From Streptomyces sp. SCSIO 30461 (GTDB taxonomy: Bacteria > Actinomycetota > Actinomycetes > Streptomycetales > Streptomycetaceae), in NCBI RefSeq assembly GCF_037023745.1, contig NZ_CP146101.1, positions 7,172,001 through 7,236,000 on the forward strand: DNA of 64,000 nt, read 5' to 3'. Shown piece by piece: positions 9,085 to 16,623 of this stretch (position 1 is its first letter; each line of letters begins with the position of its first letter). The notes beneath the pieces are model-generated. The model searched no databases, had not been told where the DNA came from, and saw only the letters and a list, made by a program, of their open reading frames with translations. The position numbers and the translations under genes are program-made.

Positions 9085-10200
9085 TCACTGGCCCCGCAGC
9101 CGTCCGAGCAGCCTGAGCGTCCGCTGGGCGTGCCGGGCGAGCCGTGGCCGGTTGCGTACGTAGCTGTGGGCGCGGCGCGCGGGCTCCCGGCTCAGCCGGT
9201 GCAACGCCGCCCGAGCCCCCGGGCGGGTCGCCGAGCCCTCGTGGACGCGTAGTTCACCGGTCTTGAGCGAGTCCTTGTACTCGGCCGCGCCCCGGCCCAG
9301 ATCGAGCAGCCCGATGCCGTCAGCCGCCGCCGCCTCCGCCATCCTGAGGTGCAGGACAAGACCTGGCGAGTACTTGGCGAATTCGGTGTCATAGGCGGGA
9401 AACCAGCAGGACAGCACGGTGCGCGAGCGCAACCCGAAATGCGCGGCGATCGGCCGGTCCGCCGTGTACAGCACGGACAGCACGCCGGAGCAGCCGGGTG
9501 CGCGGGTTCCGTGCAGCCTCCGCACGAGGGTGCTGATCCAGTCCTGGGCGAAGCGGTCGCGGCGGCCTGTCCTTCGGTACTGAGCCGACTTCCACTCCAT
9601 GAGGGTGCGCAGTGCGGCGGGATCCCGCTCGTCGAAGACGAACCGCACCGCGCCGCGGTCCGTCTCCGTCTGCCGGGCGAGCCTTCGCTCCTTCGCGGCC
9701 GTGGTCCGGTGGAACTTGGGGGCGTGGCGCCGCAGATGCTCCTCGTAGGCGGCGTACCCCGCGCCGATGTCGATCACCGGAGAGGCGAACTCCTCGGCGC
9801 CGCCCGTAAGGAACAGCGCCTGCCCGGACTCCAGGTTGTCGTACTCCCAGGTGGCCAGGGAGCAGCCGCGCAGCAGTTCCCGCGCCGACATCCGCAGTCC
9901 GGGCCGCAGCACGGCTCCCTGGCAGTCGGACACCCCGAGGCCGACGGCCCGGCCCTGTCCCAAGGGGCCTTTCTCGTAGGGGAAGAACCCGGCCTGGTCC
10001 CCGGCGTCCTCGATCACCGCGACCCGCGCACCGGGCCGCACTGCCGCGACGGCAAGGGTGAACTCGGGCTCCATGAACGGGTTGGCGGGAGCATCGGACT
10101 TGGCCCGCAGCTCGCGCCAGGACTCGCACTCGGATTCGGTCAGTTCCCCCGGCTTGACGACATGTATGCGCAGACCGCTCAACTCGACCCCCCGGCTCAC
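9085..10200 (-). CDS. FemAB/CelD-like GNAT acyltransferase
   Basis: 371 residues with a tandem GNAT-like layout of the Acetyltransf_6 (BioF2-like/CelD) type: KFHRTTAAKERRL in the middle, RPIAAHFGLRSRTVLSCWFPAYD and GIGLLDLGRGAAEYKDSLK near the C-terminus. Such proteins acylate polysaccharides or use aminoacyl-tRNA and are frequent in bacterial exopolysaccharide loci. GTG start at 10200 with GGGAGAG about 6 nt upstream. First gene of the minus-strand glycan operon, so its promoter should lie in 10201-10515. Confidence 0.85.
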   Translation of the reverse strand: MSRGVELSGLRIHVVKPGELTESECESWRELRAKSDAPANPFMEPEFTLAVAAVRPGARVAVIEDAGDQAGFFPYEKGPLGQGRAVGLGVSDCQGAVLRPGLRMSARELLRGCSLATWEYDNLESGQALFLTGGAEEFASPVIDIGAGYAAYEEHLRRHAPKFHRTTAAKERRLARQTETDRGAVRFVFDERDPAALRTLMEWKSAQYRRTGRRDRFAQDWISTLVRRLHGTRAPGCSGVLSVLYTADRPIAAHFGLRSRTVLSCWFPAYDTEFAKYSPGLVLHLRMAEAAAADGIGLLDLGRGAAEYKDSLKTGELRVHEGSATRPGARAALHRLSREPARRAHSYVRNRPRLARHAQRTLRLLGRLRGQ

Positions 10201-10515
10201 CCGGAACTCTCCCGGATCTCCCCCTGAGCTTCCCCGGACAGGACGGTACCGGCCGAAAACGTCCCGGGACAGGGTGAGACGGTCAACCCGTGACCAGAGG
10301 TACGAATGAGCCGTTCAGCGACTCGCGTGGAGCAGCGGGGAGTGGGTCCTTCCCGGTCCAGGGCCCGGCATACGCACGCACGTTCGATAATCGCCTGGCC
10401 GAGTGTCGCACAGGGCAGGAGCGCACGGGACCACGAGCACGCTGGACGTACTTCGGGCGGGTGAAGGCGCCGCACATTCATGGCAAGCGCCGCACACGGC
10501 ATCTAGCTTTGCCGT
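10201..10515. other. Intergenic region between divergent glycan operon and toxin-antitoxin pair
   Basis: About 315 nt with no convincing gene. It must hold divergent promoters for the acyltransferase-led operon (minus) and the antitoxin (plus). Just before the antitoxin ATG the sequence CTAGCTTTGCCGT has a TAGCTT hexamer but no Shine-Dalgarno, so the antitoxin message may be nearly leaderless. I see no convincing hairpin or repeat. Confidence 0.5.
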
Positions 10516-10812
10516 ATGACCACACGCGTTCCCATCCGGCAGCTGCAGCAGCATGCCAGTGAGCTGATCGACAGAGTGGCGGCGGGCGAGCGGGTCGAGA
10601 TCACTCGCAATGGCCGTCTCATCGCCGTGCTCGGCCCGCCCGACCCGGAGCAGCGGGTCTTGGAGGACCTGGTCCGCACGGGCACGGTGGATCCTGACAA
10701 CGCAGCGTCGGCGCGGGGCCTCGCCGACTGGGAGCCGCTGACCGCGCGGTCCGCCGAACCGTCGAAGCTCTCCGAGGTGCTGCTGCGCATGCGCGAGGAA
10801 GAAGACCGTTGA
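10516..10812 (+). CDS. Type II antitoxin, Phd/YefM family
   Basis: 98 residues. The N-terminal ~55 residues (TRVPIRQLQQHASELIDRV, then GERVEITRNGRLIAVL) are the Phd/YefM DNA-binding fold. The acidic C-terminal part (SKLSEVLLRMREEED) would wrap and neutralise the toxin. Its stop overlaps the toxin's TTG start, which favours translational coupling and antitoxin excess. Antitoxins of this family usually repress their own promoter with the toxin as co-repressor. The pair sits between unrelated loci. Confidence 0.93.
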   Translation: MTTRVPIRQLQQHASELIDRVAAGERVEITRNGRLIAVLGPPDPEQRVLEDLVRTGTVDPDNAASARGLADWEPLTARSAEPSKLSEVLLRMREEEDR

Positions 10813-11210
10813 TCTACCTGGACTCATGCGCGCTGCTGAAGCTCGTCATCCCCGAGCCCGAGACCGCTTCACTGCGCACGTTCCTGAGCGCACGCGCAGC
10901 CGAAGGGCACGTCACATCCGCGCTGTCTCAAACCGAGGTGGCTCGCGCGCTGGTACGAGCCGGCGCCGATCCCGAAGTCGGGGATGCCGCCGAAGAGCTT
11001 CTCGACCGGATGCTGCGGATCAGAATCACCGACCCTGTTCTCAGGGCCGCCGGAATGTTCCCCATTCGCCACCTGCGCACGCTCGACGCCGTCCACCTCG
11101 CGAGTGCGGAGTACCTCGAACAGGCACTCACCGCTTTCGTCACCTATGACAAGCGGTTGGCATCGGCGGCGATGGAGCGGGGCCTGCCGGTCGAATCCCC
11201 CGGCGCCTGA
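10809..11210 (+). CDS. PIN-domain ribonuclease toxin (VapC-like)
   Basis: 133 residues. The PIN domain shows its acidic active-site set: D in MIYLDSCALLKL, E in QTEVARAL, D in RTLDAVHLASA and D in FVTYDKRLASAA. VapC-type toxins cleave tRNA or rRNA and stop translation. It begins at TTG 10809, overlapping the antitoxin stop by 4 nt. A PIN toxin with a Phd-type antitoxin is a common combination. All catalytic residues are present, so it looks active. It ends 63 nt before the convergent hutI gene. Confidence 0.93.
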   Translation: MIYLDSCALLKLVIPEPETASLRTFLSARAAEGHVTSALSQTEVARALVRAGADPEVGDAAEELLDRMLRIRITDPVLRAAGMFPIRHLRTLDAVHLASAEYLEQALTAFVTYDKRLASAAMERGLPVESPGA

Positions 11211-11273
11211 CCGTCGGGTCCCGGCGGAGCGCCGAGCCCGGACGGGCGTGGCGCGGTGGGCGCTCGGACGCCG

Positions 11274-12443
11274 TCAGGCCACCCGGGCGCCTCGCCGCCA
11301 GACCTCACCGACCAGGGGCACCCCCGGTCGGTACGCCAGGTGGACGTGCGACGGAGCGTCCAGCAGTGCGAGGTCCGCGCGGGCGCCCGGGACGAGACGA
11401 CCGATGTCGGTGCGGCGCAGGGCCGCTGCACCGCCTGCCGTGGCGGACCACAGGGCCTCGTCGGGGGTCATGCCCATGTCGCGTACGGCCAGGGCGATAC
11501 AGAACGGCACGGACGAGGTGAACGAAGAGCCCGGGTTGCAGTCCGTGGACAGCGCCACCGTCACCCCGGCGTCGATCAGCCTGCGGGCGTTCGGCCACTC
11601 GGCACGCGTGGAGAACTCAGCACCGGGGAGCAGCGTCGCCACGGTGTCGCCGTTCGCGAGCGCGTCCACGTCCTCGTCCGTGAGGTGGGTGCAGTGGTCG
11701 GCCGACGCCGCGCCGAGCTCGACCGCGAGCCGCACGCCCGGGCCGTACGTCAGCTGGTTGGCGTGCACACGCGGGACGAGGCCCTTGGCCATGCTCGCCG
11801 TCAGCACGGCACGCGCCTGGTCACCGTCGAAGGCGCCCTTCTCGCAGAACACATCCACCCAGCGGGCGTGCGGAGCGCAGGCGTCCAGCATCTCGCCGGT
11901 GACGAGGGCGACATACGCGGCGGGGTCGTCGGCATAGTCCGGGGACACCACATGGGCGCCGAGGTAGGTGACCTCGTCGGTGTGCCGGGCGGCGATCCGG
12001 AGGGCCCGCTCCTCGTCGTGGGTGGTCAGTCCGTACCCGGACTTCGTCTCGAAGGTCGTGGTCCCCTGCCGCAGCGCCTCGCCCAGATAGCGGGTGAGGT
12101 TGGCCTCCAGCTCCGCGTCGCTCGCGGAGCGGGTGGCGGCGACGGTGGTGCGGATCCCGCCCGCCGAGTAGGCCCGACCGGACATCCGGGCGTTGAACTC
12201 CTGGGTGCGGTCACCGGCGAACACCAGGTGCGAGTGCGAGTCGACGAACCCGGGGATCACCGCCCGGCCGCCCGCGTCACACGCCGCGTCGGCGGCGGGC
12301 GCGTCGGCGCCGGGTCCGGTCCAGGCGACGGTGTCACCGTCGATGACCAGCGCGGCGTTCTCGATCAGCCCGAGGGGGCCGTCGCCGGCGGCGGGATCGT
12401 TGGTGACGAGGGCGCCGATGTTGGTGATGACGGTGCTGGTCAT
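11274..12443 (-). CDS. hutI: Imidazolonepropionase
   Basis: 389 residues of the amidohydrolase superfamily: metal motif [15 protein letters not shown], then TKSGYG, later zinc ligands in VHANQL and DHCTHL, and the catalytic Asp in [10 protein letters not shown]. It hydrolyses imidazolone-propionate to N-formimino-glutamate in histidine degradation. Start taken at ATG 12443 (MTSTVITN); ATG 12452 is an alternative, both with short-spaced GGAAG. In many Streptomyces hutI follows a formimino-glutamate deiminase gene; here that partner is absent and a truncated gene plus a regulatory set sits upstream. Confidence 0.93.
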   Translation of the reverse strand: MTSTVITNIGALVTNDPAAGDGPLGLIENAALVIDGDTVAWTGPGADAPAADAACDAGGRAVIPGFVDSHSHLVFAGDRTQEFNARMSGRAYSAGGIRTTVAATRSASDAELEANLTRYLGEALRQGTTTFETKSGYGLTTHDEERALRIAARHTDEVTYLGAHVVSPDYADDPAAYVALVTGEMLDACAPHARWVDVFCEKGAFDGDQARAVLTASMAKGLVPRVHANQLTYGPGVRLAVELGAASADHCTHLTDEDVDALANGDTVATLLPGAEFSTRAEWPNARRLIDAGVTVALSTDCNPGSSFTSSVPFCIALAVRDMGMTPDEALWSATAGGAAALRRTDIGRLVPGARADLALLDAPSHVHLAYRPGVPLVGEVWRRGARVA

Positions 12444-12530
12444 GCTTCCCATGCTTCCACAGGGCCCCGAGCCCCCGACGCGGGGAGTGGATAGGGTCGG
12501 GGCGCATGACGGGGGTGCCTGTCCGCTTCG

Positions 12531-12911
12531 GTGGTCACGGCGGGCGCGGCCCAGGCCCACGGCGACGCGCCACTCGCGGAAGGCCTCACCAACCTCAGCG
12601 AACTGCTGGGCGCACCGGTGGAGACCCCGTGGACCAAGCGCTACGCCTTCGGCCTGATGCCCATAGGCGACGCGTTCCTCGCGTGGTCGAAGACCGCACG
12701 TCCATGGGTGTCCGACACCCCCGCGGCACCATCCGCACCGAGCCCCACCTGGTGGTGGCGGCTCCCGCTGCTGGTGCTGCTGCTCGCGGCGGGCGCAGCG
12801 CCATGGATACCGGCGCTGGTGCGTCGCCACCGGGGGCGGCGGAGTCAGACCGAGGTCTCGCCCGCGAACGAGACGAAGCCGGACCAGGCGGCCGAGCCGA
12901 AGTCGAGCTGA
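12531..12911 (+). pseudogene. 5'-truncated gene for a secreted, C-terminally membrane-anchored protein
   Basis: Open frame of 126 residues. It begins inside what looks like the end of a signal peptide ([12 protein letters not shown] before HGDAP), followed by an extracytoplasmic stretch ([17 protein letters not shown]), one C-terminal transmembrane helix ([20 protein letters not shown]) and a basic tail. The frame is closed by TGA at 12507, only a few codons upstream, so the positive N-region of the signal is missing. Its last 67 nt overlap the convergent DUF397 gene. I read it as a remnant, but a GTG 12531 start cannot be ruled out. Family not recognised. Confidence 0.4.
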
Positions 12912-13123
12912 GGCCCGCCGGGGTTCTTGGAATCACGGACATGGACGCAGGGGCAGGCGGCGGTGGCGGCGACCTCGACACACTCGTTGCTGTCGCTGCT
13001 GTCGCTGTAGCTGCTCTTGAACCAGGCGACCTCGACGCAGTCGTCGCCTTCGCTGCTGTCGCTGTAACTGCTCTTGAACCACTGGAGCCGAGGGCCGTCC
13101 CCGATGGAGGGCTTGAGGGTCAT
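12845..13123 (-). CDS. DUF397 protein with an internally duplicated N-terminal half
   Basis: 92 residues, longer than the usual 60-75. The DUF397 hallmark [10 protein letters not shown] occurs twice in a row ([20 protein letters not shown], then [19 protein letters not shown]), followed by a single C-terminal half ([12 protein letters not shown]...W). DUF397 proteins are small partners of XRE/DUF5753 regulators (the WhiJ/AbaA type). ATG 13123 overlaps the regulator's stop (ATGA), so the two are coupled. The DNA of the repeats is also similar, indicating a recent in-frame duplication. Confidence 0.88.
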   Translation of the reverse strand: MTLKPSIGDGPRLQWFKSSYSDSSEGDDCVEVAWFKSSYSDSSDSNECVEVAATAACPCVHVRDSKNPGGPQLDFGSAAWSGFVSFAGETSV

Positions 13124-13983
13124 GTCTCTCCCAGCACTTGCTCGATGAACGCCAGTGACTCCCGTGGGCTGAGAGCCTGAGCCTGGATGATGCCACAGCG
13201 CAACTCGATGATCCGGAGCTGTTTCGGCTCGGAGACCGGGCGGCTGTTGAACACTCCTTCCGCACGCCCCACTGCCGTGCCGTCCCTGAACTTCAGCACC
13301 TGCATCGCACCGGCCATTCCCGCGTGGTCGTCCCGGTCCGTCGGCATCACCTGGATCTCGACATTCCGCAACCGGCCGAGCTCCAGCAGATGTTCGAGCT
13401 GACGCCGCAGGACCATTCTGCCCCCGATAGGACGCCGGAGGGTCACCTCTTCCTGGACAAAGCTCAGGGCCGGAGCGGGCAGGCGCTCGAAGATCGAATG
13501 CCGCGCCATACGCGCCTCCACCAACCGCTGCACCTCGTCCGGCGCATGCCCGGGGCGCCTCGTACCGATCAGCGCCGACGCATACTCCTTTGTCTGGAGC
13601 AGGCCATGGAAGTTGTGACTGCCGTACGACTGGACCTCGACCGCCTTCGCCTCCAGCTTCGCCAACTCCCTCACTCGCTTCGGATACCGCGCCTCCGCCA
13701 GCCCCTCCTTCATCGCGGAGATCTTCCCCTCCGCGCCCACCTCCCGGTCCATACCGTCCAGATACTCCGGACGCGGAATCCGCGCTCCCCGCTCGACCTT
13801 GCGGATCTGGTCCTCGCTGTACCCCAGACGCAGCGCCAGCTCCGGCACCCTCAGCCCCGCGCCCTCCCGCCAGATCCTGAGCTGCCTGCCCGCCATCTCC
13901 ACCACCGGTGCGATCTCGTCTTCCGGATCGACGTCCCAACCCGGCTCGTCCACACCGCCGTTCACTTCCGGCCCACTGCTCAT
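13120..13983 (-). CDS. XRE-family regulator with DUF5753 (WhiJ-like)
   Basis: 287 residues. A helix-turn-helix occupies residues ~30-85 (GRQLRIWREGAGLRVPELAL, GYSEDQIRKVERGARIP). The DUF5753 ligand/partner domain follows (HNFHGLLQTKEYASALI, PLP-like RRPIGGRMVLRRQLEHLLEL, ending AFIEQVLGE). Such regulators pair with DUF397 proteins and influence development or antibiotic production. Start at ATG 13983 is the likeliest; upstream in-frame sequence has no domain. A HATPase gene is divergent, giving the usual three-gene set. Confidence 0.92.
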   Translation of the reverse strand: MSSGPEVNGGVDEPGWDVDPEDEIAPVVEMAGRQLRIWREGAGLRVPELALRLGYSEDQIRKVERGARIPRPEYLDGMDREVGAEGKISAMKEGLAEARYPKRVRELAKLEAKAVEVQSYGSHNFHGLLQTKEYASALIGTRRPGHAPDEVQRLVEARMARHSIFERLPAPALSFVQEEVTLRRPIGGRMVLRRQLEHLLELGRLRNVEIQVMPTDRDDHAGMAGAMQVLKFRDGTAVGRAEGVFNSRPVSEPKQLRIIELRCGIIQAQALSPRESLAFIEQVLGET

Positions 13984-14152
13984 CCGCACCCACCGCCCCT
14001 TCGTCGCGCCGCGCGCTGACCGTGTCCAACGCCCGGCGTACCCACCCGTCACCCAAGACAGCCGAGACAAGACAGGACAGCACCAAGACAGTCACGGTAC
14101 GTATCGGCCACATCACTGTTCCGAGCATGCGCACGCCGCCACGCTGAGTCAC

Positions 14153-14575
14153 ATGAACCAGCGAACTCGGCGACCTCTCGCCACCGCCTTGCAATTCAGC
14201 GTCCGGCTGTCCTCGACCCGTCGCGGCGCCCGCCTCGCCCGGCTGCTCGCCACCGAGCAACTCCGCTCGTGGGGCCTGGTCTCGGACTCCACGGTCCATG
14301 TGATCGCCGAGTTGGCCACGAACGCCGCACTGCACGGGCGGGTGTCCGGACGGGACTTCCGACTGCGTCTGGAGGCGACGCCGGACACCCTCCGTATCGA
14401 GGTGACCGACACACGCGGTGACCGCCTGCCCGCTCCCCAACCACCTTCCCCCGACGTGGAGTCGGGCCGGGGGCTGCTTCTCGTCGAGGCGCTCGCCGAC
14501 CGGTGGGGTGTCCACCCAGGGCCGGTGCCGTGCAAGACCGTATGGGCGGAGATCGATCTCGCGCCCCCGCTCTGA
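14153..14575 (+). CDS. ATP-binding protein, anti-sigma-factor-like (HATPase_c_2)
   Basis: 140 residues, GHKL ATPase fold: N-box VIAELATNAALHG, G1-box EVTDTRGD and G2-like GRGLLLVEALADRWGV. This is the SpoIIAB/RsbW-type kinase-like domain abundant in Streptomyces beside XRE/DUF397 genes. It probably acts as a partner switch or kinase in the same circuit; no phosphorylated partner is visible. Start at ATG 14153; the open frame extends much further upstream but only through the intergenic region and the antisense of the regulator. Confidence 0.87.
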   Translation: MNQRTRRPLATALQFSVRLSSTRRGARLARLLATEQLRSWGLVSDSTVHVIAELATNAALHGRVSGRDFRLRLEATPDTLRIEVTDTRGDRLPAPQPPSPDVESGRGLLLVEALADRWGVHPGPVPCKTVWAEIDLAPPL

Positions 14576-14698
14576 CGGCGGCCACGCGCGCCACGCGGCC
14601 GATCGGCGGCCACGCGCACGCCCTGAGGACGCCGTACCCCCGGACACGACCGTGGGCTTGGGTGACGTCAGCGCTGACGCCCGGATCGCCGGGACGGG

Positions 14699-15691
14699 TC
14701 AGGGGCGAGGCAAGGGGGTGTCCGGGAGGGTCGTCGGCCCGGCTGGCGGCGCGGTGACGGGCGTGGGCGGCGGCGAGCCGTCCGCGATCCGGCCCGCGCC
14801 CCGTGCGGCCGGTTCTTGCGCCGGTGTCCTGCGGCGCTTGCGCGGCTGCGCCATGACAACGGCCCCCACCACGGCCACCGCACCGAGTAGTTGCAGCGGG
14901 CTCAGGCTCTGGTCGAGGAAGAGATAACCGAGCACGGTCGCGCACAGCGGCGAGGCGAAGGAAAGGAACGAGGCCGCGAGAGCCGGGAGTTTCGACAGAC
15001 CGCGGAACCACAGGACGTAGGCGATCAGTGCGCCGACGATGCCGAGATACGTGAATCCGCCGACGTTCCTCCAGGTGATGTGGTCCGGCAACCCTTCCCC
15101 CACCAGCGTGATGGGCAGCAGGACCAACCCCCCGACGGTGAGCTGCCAGCCCGTGAACGCCAGCAGGCTCACCCCGTCGGGACGCCCCCACTTCTTGGTG
15201 AGGACGATTCCGGATGCCATGGACAGCGCGGCGAGGAGCCCTGCCAGCACACCCGTGGCGTCCAGACCCGCGTGCGGCTGCAGAACCAGCGTCGCGACCC
15301 CGCCTGCGGCCAGGACACAGGCTCCGACGTGCGACGACCGGATTCGGGCCTTGAGAAGGAGCGCCCCGAGCAGCAACACGACCATCGGCTGGATGGACAT
15401 CACCAACGCGGCCACTCCACCGGGCAGGTGGTAGGCGGCGAGGAAGAGGAGGTAGAAGAAGGCCCCGATGTTCAACACACCGAGGACCGCGGCCCGCCAC
15501 CACCAGATACCCCGGGGCGGCATCCGTGTCACCAGCAGCAGGATGAGTCCTGCGGGCAGAGCCCGCAGCGTGGACGCCAGCAAGGGAGTGCCGGGCGGCA
15601 GGAATTCGGTGGTGACCAGGTACGTCGAGCCCCATACGGCGGGGGCGACTGCGGTCAGCGCGGAGGTGGCCGCGATGCGTTGGCCGCTCAT
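14699..15691 (-). CDS. EamA/DMT-family transporter
   Basis: 330 residues, about ten transmembrane helices in two EamA repeats (APAVWGSTYLVTTEFLPPG opening the first, VGGFTYLGIVGALIAYVLWF in the second), followed by a Pro-rich cytoplasmic tail. Family members export amino acids or small metabolites. Divergent from a MarR gene with operator-like palindromes between them, so it is probably the MarR target and may export the MarR ligand. Start: ATG 15691 (MSGQRIA) gives a proper first helix; ATG 15724 is possible. Confidence 0.87.
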   Translation of the reverse strand: MSGQRIAATSALTAVAPAVWGSTYLVTTEFLPPGTPLLASTLRALPAGLILLLVTRMPPRGIWWWRAAVLGVLNIGAFFYLLFLAAYHLPGGVAALVMSIQPMVVLLLGALLLKARIRSSHVGACVLAAGGVATLVLQPHAGLDATGVLAGLLAALSMASGIVLTKKWGRPDGVSLLAFTGWQLTVGGLVLLPITLVGEGLPDHITWRNVGGFTYLGIVGALIAYVLWFRGLSKLPALAASFLSFASPLCATVLGYLFLDQSLSPLQLLGAVAVVGAVVMAQPRKRRRTPAQEPAARGAGRIADGSPPPTPVTAPPAGPTTLPDTPLPRP

Positions 15692-15874
15692 GTGACCGAT
15701 CCGGAGTCGGGCGTGCCCTGGCATCGGCCACCGAAGTCGCCGGTTCCACCCGCGACGTGCACCCGCATGGCGCGCTCCTCTCCGAGGGCGCTGCCGGACC
15801 GCGCGGCGCCTCCAGCGCCTGATCGGCCGGCGGCCTGATCGGCCGCTGATGACTGCATGCACACACCTTGGCCC

Positions 15875-15949
15875 TTCGATATCGAACTATCCGACGTCGA
15901 GACGTTAGAGGCCGGCGCGCGTCAATGTCAAACAGTTCGATGTCTAACT
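15875..15949. promoter_or_regulatory. Two operator-like palindromes between EamA transporter and MarR genes
   Basis: Box 1 at 15875-15886 is a perfect 12-nt palindrome (TTCGATATCGAA). Box 2 at 15934-15949 (AGTTCGATGTCTAACT) is an imperfect 16-nt palindrome. On one strand or the other both contain AGTTCGAT. They flank the probable divergent promoters, the normal place for a MarR dimer to repress both its own gene and the transporter. Confidence 0.6.
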
Positions 15950-15995
15950 AACGCAGATGAAACAATCCTTGCAGCCAACCCGAGAAGGTGAACAG

Positions 15996-16484
15996 ATGCG
16001 CGACGCCGTGGACGACTTCCTCGACCAGTGGGCCAGCCAACGCACGGACCTGGACCTCGACACCATGGGTACCGTCGGCCGCATCCAGCGGTTGTCACGG
16101 CTGGTCGGCGCGCGAGTGCGGGACTACTTCGCCGAGCACGGCCTGGAGTCATGGGAGTTCGACGTCCTCGCCACGCTGCGGCGCAGCGGCGAGCCGCTGA
16201 CGGCCAAAGCGCTGGCGGCCGGGGTCATGATCGGCTCGGCCGCCCTCACCAATCGCGTCGACCGGCTCGTCTCCCGCGGCCTCGTCACCCGCGAACCCGT
16301 CCCCGGGGACCGACGCAGCCTCCACATCAGCCTCACCGACGAGGGACGTGAACTGGTGGACCGCACGGTGGAAGGCCATGTGCGCAACGAGCAGCAGATC
16401 CTCGCCGGTCTGGAGCACGAGGACCGCGAATCGCTGACCCGCATCCTGCGCACTCTGCTGATCTCGCTGGGAGACACCCGCTGA
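15996..16484 (+). CDS. MarR-family transcriptional regulator
   Basis: 162 residues, winged helix: helix-turn-helix at SGEPLTAKALAAGVMIGSAA and LTNRVDRLVSRGLVTRE, wing with EPVPGDRRSLHISLTDEG (the family DxRS motif). ATG 15996 has GAGAAGGTG about 6 nt upstream; ATG 15957 lacks a site and lies next to operator box 2. It likely represses the divergent EamA transporter and itself until a small ligand binds. A long hairpin follows the stop. Confidence 0.93.
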   Translation: MRDAVDDFLDQWASQRTDLDLDTMGTVGRIQRLSRLVGARVRDYFAEHGLESWEFDVLATLRRSGEPLTAKALAAGVMIGSAALTNRVDRLVSRGLVTREPVPGDRRSLHISLTDEGRELVDRTVEGHVRNEQQILAGLEHEDRESLTRILRTLLISLGDTR

Positions 16485-16564
16485 CACCGGTCGGCGGCGC
16501 CGGCGGGGGCACCCGACCGGCGGTGGAGGCACCCGCACCCCGACGGGGGCGCGAGCTCGATGTG

Positions 16565-16607
16565 CGGGCTCGCCCCGCCCCACCCCCGTGGGGGCAGAGC
16601 GAGCCCG
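16565..16607. terminator. Bipartite hairpin between convergent MarR and amidase genes
   Basis: Outer arms CGGGCTCG (16565-16572) and CGAGCCCG (16600-16607) pair perfectly. Inner arms GCCCCAC (16577-16583) and GTGGGGGC also pair, around a CCCC loop. Likely a bidirectional terminator. Confidence 0.6.
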
Positions 16608-16623
16608 GTTCATGGGCGCCCGG

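Noticed and set aside
10197..10502. Small minus-strand frame in the region upstream of the toxin-antitoxin pair
   Set aside because: No Shine-Dalgarno, no recognisable motif, and it overlaps the acyltransferase start region.
14070..14647. Upstream minus-strand open frame continuous with the XRE and DUF397 region
   Set aside because: Runs antisense to the HATPase gene and has no domain; the XRE start at 13983 and DUF397 start at 13123 are better supported.
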